From NCBI GenBank assembly GCA_004292985.1, contig RDXT01000488.1, positions 1 through 5,018 on the forward strand: a DNA stretch of 5,018 nucleotides, written 5' to 3'. The position numbers were made by a program, and so were the translations under genes. Origin of the DNA: Bacteroidota bacterium. GTDB taxonomy: Bacteria > Bacteroidota > Bacteroidia > J057. Each line of letters begins with the position of its first letter. The stretch's first letter is position 1. Below the pieces are notes generated by a model. It was not told the origin of the DNA. It worked only from the letters and a program-made list of their open reading frames with translations, and made no database searches. This document shows, piece after piece, positions 1-5,018 of this stretch.

Positions 1-2687
1 ACGGCGCTGCCTGCGGCGGTTCCAGCGGTCTGTATCGTTACACAATCTCCACCAATGGCGGTCTTTCCTGGAGCGTAGGTGCAGGCACCAACACCCCCGG
101 CAACCCTCCGGCAGCAGGCTGCTACGGCAGAGGCCCGCTCAACCCTGCCCTCTCCCAGCCAGGTCGTTATCCTAACCTGCTGCTGAGCAACCCCTCCAAC
201 AATGGCCTTACCTCCGGCCTGACTGTGGTGTACACAGGCGCTGTACTGACACCTTCCGGCGCAGGCTGGGATGGTATCGTAGCTGGTACTGCCAAAAACG
301 TAGCTACTGCTACGCCGGTAGTAACCCAGGAAGTCTATCCTTATTCAGGCGGCAGCCAGTACTTCTCCTACTCGCTCGTAGAACGCATTCCCGGTGAATA
401 CTATGCCCTTTCATGGGGATGGGACGGCACCAACATCCTCGAAAGCATCAATGTGAACAAAGGGGTATATAACCCTACCACAGAGCAGATCACCTGGACC
501 ACCACCGTGCTGAACCCCAACTATGACCTCAGCATTGACGGTACGGCTACCTTCTCTGACTTCGCTATTGCTTTCTCTCCCAACGGCAACACCGGCTACA
601 TCGCCCTGCTGGCTGACCTCGCCGGTGGTGGAGCAGCTGGTACTGTAAGTGTTTCTTTCTCCGAAACCAAAGACGGCGGAGCAAGCTGGAGCGCATTCAC
701 AGAGTTTAACCCTAACGCCTTCCCTGAAATGGCGGATTCGCTCCAGTCTCAGTTTTCCGATATAGACACAATCACCGGAGACACCATTCCTTTTGGTGCG
801 GGCATCGCTACCACCGGATTCGATCTTGACCTCGTTGTTGACAAACTGGGCAATCCCCACGCAATCGCAGTAGTGGGTAATGCCGGCGCTTCCAATGGCG
901 ACGGTACCTACAGCGATCCTGCCTACTCTATCTTCTCCGGTGCCGAGCTGTTTGTGTATGACTTCACCAAAGACAGCTTTGGCGACTGGAACATGCTCTT
1001 CCTCGACCGGCAGGATCTCTTCCGCGGTACCTTTGGTGATCCAGCAGTTACAGGCGGCGGCTCTTTCACACAGGATCCCCTGGTGCAAGCCTCCCGCTCA
1101 GGCGATGGCAGCGTAGTGTTCTTCTCATGGACCGACTCTGATACTGCACTGACAACTACCAACAACCAGCCTAACCTCAAAGGCAAGGCTTTTGATGTGG
1201 ATGCTTACACGACTACCGACGTGGTAAACTTCACTGAAGACGATGCCAACTGGGCCGGTGCAGCAATCATTCCACGCGTAGCGCCTGTTTCTCTCTTCGA
1301 TGGCACTTGTACCTACACCGTACCAACCACCATCATGGACTTCCAGGGTACCAACGGCATCCAGCCCATCGACATCTGGTATTTCACCGACATCGTGTAT
1401 GACCGTTGCACAGACTTCGTGCAGCCTGCGGTCTTCTTCTACAACTGCCAGCAGACTCCGTTTGCCAACACCTTCACTAAGACCAACCCGAACTGCGGTG
1501 TAGCCGACGGCGCTATCTCTATCACTGCTGCAGGCGGCGTAGGTCCTTACACCTACCTCTGGAGCGCAAACGCAGGTTCTGCTACAACAGCATCTGTAAG
1601 CGCCCTGAACACAGGTACTTATACCTGCACCGTAACCGACTCCAAAGGCTGTACAGAAGTGATCGAAGTTGTGCTTAACAACGCCAACGCTCCTGCACTC
1701 GGCATCGCAAGCCAGTCCAACATCAGCTGTAATGGCGAAGTGGATGGTGCTGCTACCGTAACTACCACAGGCGGCACAGGTCCTTTCACTTTCTCATGGA
1801 GCAACGGTGAGAATGGCGCTACTGCCGACTCTCTCGCCCCAGGCGTGGCTACCTGCACCGTAACCGATGCATCAGGTTGTATCTCCACCGTAACTGTAAC
1901 CATTACCGAGCCTCCTGTACTCGATGTGGCTGCTACGGCTGTCAACGTAAGCTGCGCAGGTTCTGCTGACGGTACCGCTTCTGCTGTTCCTTCCGGCGGT
2001 TCCGGTGCGATCTCCTTCCTCTGGAGCAATGGGGCTACCACTGCAACAGCTACCGGCCTCGCCGGAGGTACCTACACCGTGACCATCACCGATGCCAACG
2101 GATGTACTGCCACCGAAACTGTAGCTGTAGCTGAGCCTGCTGCTGCTGTGATTACCCTGACTCCGTCAGAAAACACCAACGCAGCAGCTCCTTACAATGG
2201 TCTGATCTTCGCAAGCGTAATCGGCGGTACCGCCCCTTATACCTGGCTGTGGACAGCTCCGGACAGCACCACTTCTACCACACCTAACCTTCTGAGCAAC
2301 CTCTGCGGTGGTACATACTACCTGCAGATCACCGATGCCAAAGGCTGCGTGTTCAAAGACTCTACCGTAGTAGGTGTGCTGGGATCAGGTGTAAATTGTA
2401 TTAAAATTAATGATGGTGTGAATCCGCTGAGCATCGGCATCAGCGAAATCGACATCTTCCCGAACCCAAGCCAGGGCGCATTTACCCTGAACATCGCACT
2501 GACCTCTGTCAATGATGTGAATGTAGAAATCCTGAACCTGCGTGGCCAGACCCTTTCGGGCACTACCCAGCGTGGCGTTTCTGCCTTCAACAAGGTATTT
2601 GACCTGAGCAACCAGTCAAAAGGCATTTATCTGCTGAAAATCACCACTTCTGAGGGTTCTGTAACCCGCAAGATTGTGATTGACTGA
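1..2687 (+). CDS. Secreted surface protein with Asp-box propeller, SprB-like repeats and T9SS type A sorting tail (5' partial)
   Basis: The frame is open from the window edge (first full codon at 3), so the start lies upstream; 894 residues are visible. GTG 225 is only an internal Val codon. Residues 1 to about 480 look like a sialidase/BNR-type beta-propeller: Asp-box motifs STNGGLSW (16-23) and TKDGGASW (222-229) fit S/T-x-D-x-G-x-S/T-W, the first with Asn for Asp. Residues about 494-790 hold four SprB-like repeats with GG-x-x-PY/F-x-x-W and TDxxGC signatures. Residues 816-894 match the T9SS type A C-terminal domain: IDIFPNPSQG, a central VEILNLRGQ strand, GIYLLKI, and a terminal TRKIVID. 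By family knowledge such proteins cross the outer membrane through T9SS, the tail is removed, and the product is released or anchored on the surface. The role is probably adhesion or glycan/protein binding; no catalytic residues are recognisable. The gene ends in tandem stops TGA-TAG, followed by a terminator. The substrate is unknown and SprB itself is not implied. Confidence 0.88.
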   Translation, partial: GAACGGSSGLYRYTISTNGGLSWSVGAGTNTPGNPPAAGCYGRGPLNPALSQPGRYPNLLLSNPSNNGLTSGLTVVYTGAVLTPSGAGWDGIVAGTAKNVATATPVVTQEVYPYSGGSQYFSYSLVERIPGEYYALSWGWDGTNILESINVNKGVYNPTTEQITWTTTVLNPNYDLSIDGTATFSDFAIAFSPNGNTGYIALLADLAGGGAAGTVSVSFSETKDGGASWSAFTEFNPNAFPEMADSLQSQFSDIDTITGDTIPFGAGIATTGFDLDLVVDKLGNPHAIAVVGNAGASNGDGTYSDPAYSIFSGAELFVYDFTKDSFGDWNMLFLDRQDLFRGTFGDPAVTGGGSFTQDPLVQASRSGDGSVVFFSWTDSDTALTTTNNQPNLKGKAFDVDAYTTTDVVNFTEDDANWAGAAIIPRVAPVSLFDGTCTYTVPTTIMDFQGTNGIQPIDIWYFTDIVYDRCTDFVQPAVFFYNCQQTPFANTFTKTNPNCGVADGAISITAAGGVGPYTYLWSANAGSATTASVSALNTGTYTCTVTDSKGCTEVIEVVLNNANAPALGIASQSNISCNGEVDGAATVTTTGGTGPFTFSWSNGENGATADSLAPGVATCTVTDASGCISTVTVTITEPPVLDVAATAVNVSCAGSADGTASAVPSGGSGAISFLWSNGATTATATGLAGGTYTVTITDANGCTATETVAVAEPAAAVITLTPSENTNAAAPYNGLIFASVIGGTAPYTWLWTAPDSTTSTTPNLLSNLCGGTYYLQITDAKGCVFKDSTVVGVLGSGVNCIKINDGVNPLSIGISEIDIFPNPSQGAFTLNIALTSVNDVNVEILNLRGQTLSGTTQRGVSAFNKVFDLSNQSKGIYLLKITTSEGSVTRKIVID
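1482..2373 (+). repeat. Four tandem SprB-like repeat domains within the T9SS protein
   Basis: Diverged protein-level repeats begin near 1482, 1716, 1941 and 2151, with periods of about 78, 75 and 70 codons. Repeats 1-3 share an early NC/SC then DG, a GG-x-G segment, an aromatic-x-W strand (YLW, FSW, FLW), a GTYT/GVAT strand and a TDxxGC end. Repeat 4 keeps GG-TAPY, WLW, GTYY and TDAKGC but lacks the early Cys and the DG. Repeats 1 and 2 have an extra Cys in T-C-T-V-T-D. The DNA copies are diverged, so this is an old domain duplication and not a recent DNA repeat. Such Ig-like modules usually serve as stalks or binding modules on gliding or adhesive surface proteins. Confidence 0.8.
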
Positions 2688-2709
2688 TAGACCCTCCGGT
2701 CTGAAATAC

Positions 2710-2743
2710 AAAAGCGGGAGCTGTATGGCTCCCGCTTTTTTTT
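2710..2743. terminator. Strong intrinsic terminator, probably bidirectional
   Basis: A perfect 12-bp inverted repeat (aaaagcgggagc at 2710-2721, gctcccgctttt at 2728-2739) encloses a 6-nt loop, and an uninterrupted run of eight T covers 2736-2743. The hairpin starts 22 nt after the stop of the upstream plus-strand gene. Read on the minus strand, the same hairpin lies 24 nt after the stop of the dioxygenase gene and is followed by TTTT, so it can plausibly stop transcripts from both convergent genes. The plus-direction U-tract is longer, so termination should be stronger in that direction. Confidence 0.9.
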
Positions 2744-2763
2744 GGACTTTACTTTTCCTGAAA

Positions 2764-3918
2764 TCACATCCAGGAGCGGAAATAGGATTCGATTTCGATC
2801 CGGGAGGCATCTTCTGTCAGCGACAGGGGCCGGAAGGTATCTATCATCACTGCCAGTTCGAGGGTTTCTTTTACGCCAATGCTGGCTTCGACCGTTCCCG
2901 GATGCGGCCCGTGCGGAATGCCCATCGGATGCAGGGTGATATAGCCCCGGTCTATGCCTTTGCGGCTCATGAAATTGCCTTCCACATAATACAGCAGTTC
3001 ATCTGAGTCAATGTTGCTGTGGTTATACGGCGCGGGAATGGCCTGCGGATGGTAGTCGAATAACCGGGGCACAAAGGAGCAGACGACAAAGCCCCTGGCA
3101 GCAAAGGTCTGATGCACGGGCGGCGGCTGGTGTACGCGGCCTGTGATCGGCTCAAAATCATGAATCGAAAGGGCAAAAGGATAAAAATTGCCATCCCACC
3201 CGACCACATCGAAGGGGTGCGTGTCCATGATATACGGAAAAACCATTCCCTGCTTTTTGATCAGCAGCCGGAAATCGCCCTTTTCATCAAAGGTTTCCAG
3301 GTCTTGCGGCCCCCGGATGTCGCGCTCGCAAAAAGGCGCATGCTCCAGCAACTGTCCGGAACTGTTCATGTAGCGGCGGGGATAAGAAATCGGGCCGTTT
3401 GACTCCGTAATCAGCAGGCGGTTGCCGGGCGTATTAAATTCGATCTGGTAAATGGTGCCGCGCGGAATCACCACATAGTCGCCAGGGCCAAAAGGCAGGC
3501 TCCCGAACATGCTGCGCAGCCGGCCCGAACCTTCGTGCACGAAAATCAGCTCATCGGCTTCCGCATTTTTAAAGAAATAGGTGTCTAAGCTTTGCTGCGG
3601 GGCCGCAACCGCGATCTTCAGGTCCTGGTTCATAAACAGATAGCTGCGGCTGGCCAGATAGTCCTGCGCGGGCGCGACCTCTAAACAGCGATAGGCACGG
3701 TGCTGCATGTTTTTTTCAACCGCGACCCTGGGCGACCAGGCATAGGGCGTGCCGACCTCTTTCACGCGCGTGGGCGGGTGGCAGTGATAGGCAAGCGAAT
3801 AAACACTCGAAAAACCCTCGGTACTGACCAGTTCCTCGGCAAAGAGCGAGCCATCGGGCTTTCGGAACTGCGTATGCCGTTTGTGCGGAACGGTTCCGGA
3901 TTTCTGATAATGGGGCAT
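2764..3918 (-). CDS. hmgA: Homogentisate 1,2-dioxygenase (short bacterial type)
   Basis: This 384-residue protein is predicted to open the aromatic ring of homogentisate with O2, giving 4-maleylacetoacetate, using Fe(II) in the cytoplasm (tyrosine/phenylalanine degradation). The start MPHYQKSG followed by KRHTQFRKPDG (13-23) is, from memory, the usual N-terminus of this family in Bacteroidota. The cupin-type metal site is visible: PYNHSNIDSDE gives His300 and Glu307, and LHPMGIPHGPHPG gives His330 and His336. These correspond to human ligands His335, Glu341 and His371, with His330 matching His365. A conserved PPVHQTF places His269 just upstream. The length is about 50-60 residues below the human and Pseudomonas enzymes but normal for this subgroup. 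ATG 3918 is preferred over the in-frame ATG 3972: the extra 18 residues are unlike the family, and 3972 lies upstream of the predicted -7 element. No Shine-Dalgarno is seen. The gene is monocistronic in view, convergent with the T9SS gene and divergent from the next gene. A related cupin dioxygenase with another substrate remains possible. Confidence 0.87.
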   Translation of the reverse strand: MPHYQKSGTVPHKRHTQFRKPDGSLFAEELVSTEGFSSVYSLAYHCHPPTRVKEVGTPYAWSPRVAVEKNMQHRAYRCLEVAPAQDYLASRSYLFMNQDLKIAVAAPQQSLDTYFFKNAEADELIFVHEGSGRLRSMFGSLPFGPGDYVVIPRGTIYQIEFNTPGNRLLITESNGPISYPRRYMNSSGQLLEHAPFCERDIRGPQDLETFDEKGDFRLLIKKQGMVFPYIMDTHPFDVVGWDGNFYPFALSIHDFEPITGRVHQPPPVHQTFAARGFVVCSFVPRLFDYHPQAIPAPYNHSNIDSDELLYYVEGNFMSRKGIDRGYITLHPMGIPHGPHPGTVEASIGVKETLELAVMIDTFRPLSLTEDASRIEIESYFRSWM

Positions 3919-3962
3919 GGGGCTAAGGATTAAAGCGAAGATCAATTCTACTATCCGGAAGG

Positions 3963-3994
3963 CAAAAATCAAAACCTAAATCATAGATGGCAAA
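3963..3994 (-). promoter_or_regulatory. Predicted Bacteroidota-type promoter for the dioxygenase gene
   Basis: On the minus strand, TTTG (plus 3991-3994, read as CAAA) is followed by a 20-nt spacer and GATTTTTG (plus 3963-3970). This matches the Bacteroidota consensus TTTG / TAnnTTTG with one mismatch in the -7 element. Transcription would begin near 3957, leaving a leader of roughly 40 nt before ATG 3918, and would exclude the upstream ATG 3972 as the start. The region is A/T-rich, so a chance match is possible. Confidence 0.45.
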
Positions 3995-4035
3995 AAACGA
4001 ATATATCTATCTTTTTCAGGAAAATGCAAAAAATA

Positions 4036-4067
4036 TTTGACAAAACAAAAGTCGATTACTAATTTTA
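4036..4067 (+). promoter_or_regulatory. Predicted Bacteroidota-type promoter for the SRPBCC/GyrI gene
   Basis: TTTG at 4036-4039 is followed by a 20-nt spacer and TAATTTTA at 4060-4067, which fits TAnnTTTG except for the last base. The expected transcription start is about 4072-4075, giving a leader of about 32-35 nt to ATG 4107. No Shine-Dalgarno precedes that ATG, as is common in this phylum. Confidence 0.5.
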
Positions 4068-4106
4068 CCGACACAAACCTGCTTCTATACTTCAATCTAT
4101 ATCCTT

Positions 4107-5018
4107 ATGAAAATCGTCAGAATCCTCCTGCTGGTTGTGGCTGCCTTAGCCATAATTGTTCTGGTATTGTCTGCCCTTTCCCCCAAAGATATTACCATTG
4201 AACGCTCGGCACTCATTCCGGCTTCCCGCGAGGTGGTCTATGCGCAGATCAGCCGCTTTGAAAACTTCATCAAATGGAGTCCCTGGGCAGATCTGGATCC
4301 CAATATGGAACAGAAAATCACGGGCACAGACGGTGCTACCGGGGCAAAATATGAGTGGAAAGGAAATGAGCAGGCAGGAGCCGGCAGCATGCAGATGACA
4401 AGGATAAGCCCTGAGCGGATCGAAGAGAAGCTTCTTTTCACTGCGCCGTTTACGTCTGAGGCAGATGTGTATTATGATCTGAAAGAAGAGGAGGGCGGCG
4501 TAAAAGTGACCTGGGGAATGGTCAGCCATATGCCCGTGCCGATGAATGTGATGGGGCTTTTCATGAATATGGAAGAATTAATGGGCAAAGACTATGAGAA
4601 AGGCCTTGTACGTCTGGCAGCCCGTTGCGCCGAAGCAGAAAGTCTGGCACCCAAAGAGCAGGTCATTGATATTCAGGAAATTACGCTCACACCCCGTACC
4701 TATCTGGGAAAACGACAGACCATTCCCATGAGCGAAGTTACAGCCTTTTATGCACAGCATCTTCCTGCCATCCTCGGCGCGATGACTCAGAAAAAGATTA
4801 CTCCTGTGGGTGCACCCAGTGGGGTTGTTTACACATGGGACACAGAGCGCCAGGAAACCGACATGATGGCCGCCATCCCTGCTGCGCCCGGCAGCCGCCT
4901 CGATACCTATGTCTCTGTGGAGCTTGAAGGTCCCGCCCTGCGCGCTACGTATTATGGCCCTTATGAGGGTACAGGCGTCGCTCACGAAGCCCTCGACCGC
5001 TACATGAAAGAGAAAAAC
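4107..5018 (+). CDS. Membrane-anchored SRPBCC domain protein with C-terminal GyrI-like domain (3' partial)
   Basis: The frame is open from ATG 4107 to the last base, giving 304 residues with no stop. Residues 3-24 form one hydrophobic segment after K2 and R5, with no lipobox Cys, so this is a signal anchor or uncleaved signal peptide. Residues about 28-180 resemble the SRPBCC (polyketide cyclase/START-like) fold: ITIERSALIPASREVVYAQI, then FENFIKWSPWADLDPN with W57-S-P-W60, and a late MGLFMNMEELMGKDYEKGL helix. Residues about 186-304 resemble the GyrI-like/BmrR effector-binding domain: ITLTPRTYLGKRQTIPM at its start and the YYGPYEG motif around 284-288. Probably some 35-50 residues are missing. 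Both folds bind hydrophobic or small ligands in other proteins, but no enzyme activity can be assigned. No DNA-binding domain is present in the visible part, so it is unlikely to be a classical transcription regulator despite the GyrI-like domain. It is divergent from the dioxygenase gene across 188 bp. The start is supported by the hydrophobic N-terminus beginning there and by the promoter about 40 bp upstream. Confidence 0.82.
   Translation, partial: MKIVRILLLVVAALAIIVLVLSALSPKDITIERSALIPASREVVYAQISRFENFIKWSPWADLDPNMEQKITGTDGATGAKYEWKGNEQAGAGSMQMTRISPERIEEKLLFTAPFTSEADVYYDLKEEEGGVKVTWGMVSHMPVPMNVMGLFMNMEELMGKDYEKGLVRLAARCAEAESLAPKEQVIDIQEITLTPRTYLGKRQTIPMSEVTAFYAQHLPAILGAMTQKKITPVGAPSGVVYTWDTERQETDMMAAIPAAPGSRLDTYVSVELEGPALRATYYGPYEGTGVAHEALDRYMKEKN

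Noticed and set aside
225..227. GTG 225 as the start of the surface-protein gene
   Set aside because: The same frame is open from 225 back to the window edge and encodes an Asp-box motif at residues 16-23, so 225 is internal.
411..1088. A 225-residue open frame on the minus strand inside the surface-protein gene
   Set aside because: It is antisense to a strongly supported gene, has no recognisable domain, and other antisense frames (923-1186, 1619-2041, 2318-2626) occur in the same gene. This is what a C-ending codon bias with few antisense stops produces.
1482..2373. The repeat region as a recent DNA repeat or recombination hotspot
   Set aside because: The units are similar only at protein level; I see no long identical DNA stretches between copies.
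2680..3006. Plus-strand open frames over the terminator and the 3' end of the dioxygenase gene, with further frames at 3112-3402 and 3700-3933
   Set aside because: They are shadows of the minus-strand dioxygenase. The first also begins inside the preceding gene's end and reads through the terminator hairpin.
4146..4985. Minus-strand frames at 4146-4529 and 4578-4985
   Set aside because: They are antisense to the SRPBCC/GyrI gene, whose frame is open for 304 codons with clear family motifs. They have no recognisable features of their own.
1..5018. CRISPR array, tRNA/rRNA, insertion sequence or phage-related element
   Set aside because: I found no regularly spaced identical repeats, no RNA gene signatures, no transposase motifs and no terminal inverted repeats. 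Nearly all of the window is explained by the three genes and two short intergenic regions.

Overview
The window looks like chromosomal DNA of a member of the Bacteroidota. Three independent signs support this. The first protein ends in a type IX secretion (T9SS) sorting tail preceded by SprB-type repeats. The two visible start codons have no Shine-Dalgarno sequence. Both divergent promoters fit the Bacteroidota pattern (TTTG, about 20 nt, TAnnTTTG). The coding sequence is moderately GC-rich, which would suit Saprospiria- or Chitinophagia-like lineages better than AT-rich flavobacteria, but I cannot place it below phylum.

Layout. Positions 1-2687 (+) hold the 3' part of a large secreted surface protein: a probable beta-propeller with Asp-box motifs, four SprB-like repeats, and a T9SS type A C-terminal domain. 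A strong 12-bp hairpin with a T-run (2710-2743) lies between this gene and a convergent gene, and probably ends transcription from both sides. Positions 2764-3918 (-) encode a complete homogentisate 1,2-dioxygenase of the short (about 385 aa) type, the ring-cleaving step of tyrosine/phenylalanine catabolism. A 188-bp intergenic region (3919-4106) carries two back-to-back promoters. From 4107 (+) to the window end runs an N-terminally anchored protein with an SRPBCC (START-like) domain followed by a GyrI-like effector-binding domain; its C-terminus is cut off by the window edge.

The three genes do not form one pathway. The surface protein is a separate unit. The dioxygenase and the SRPBCC/GyrI protein share a divergent promoter region, so co-regulation is possible but not shown. 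I see no RNA gene, mobile element, CRISPR array or clear new multi-gene system here. The points most worth checking are the metal-ligand spacing of the dioxygenase, the matched divergent promoters, the two-ligand-fold anchored protein, and the degenerate fourth SprB repeat.
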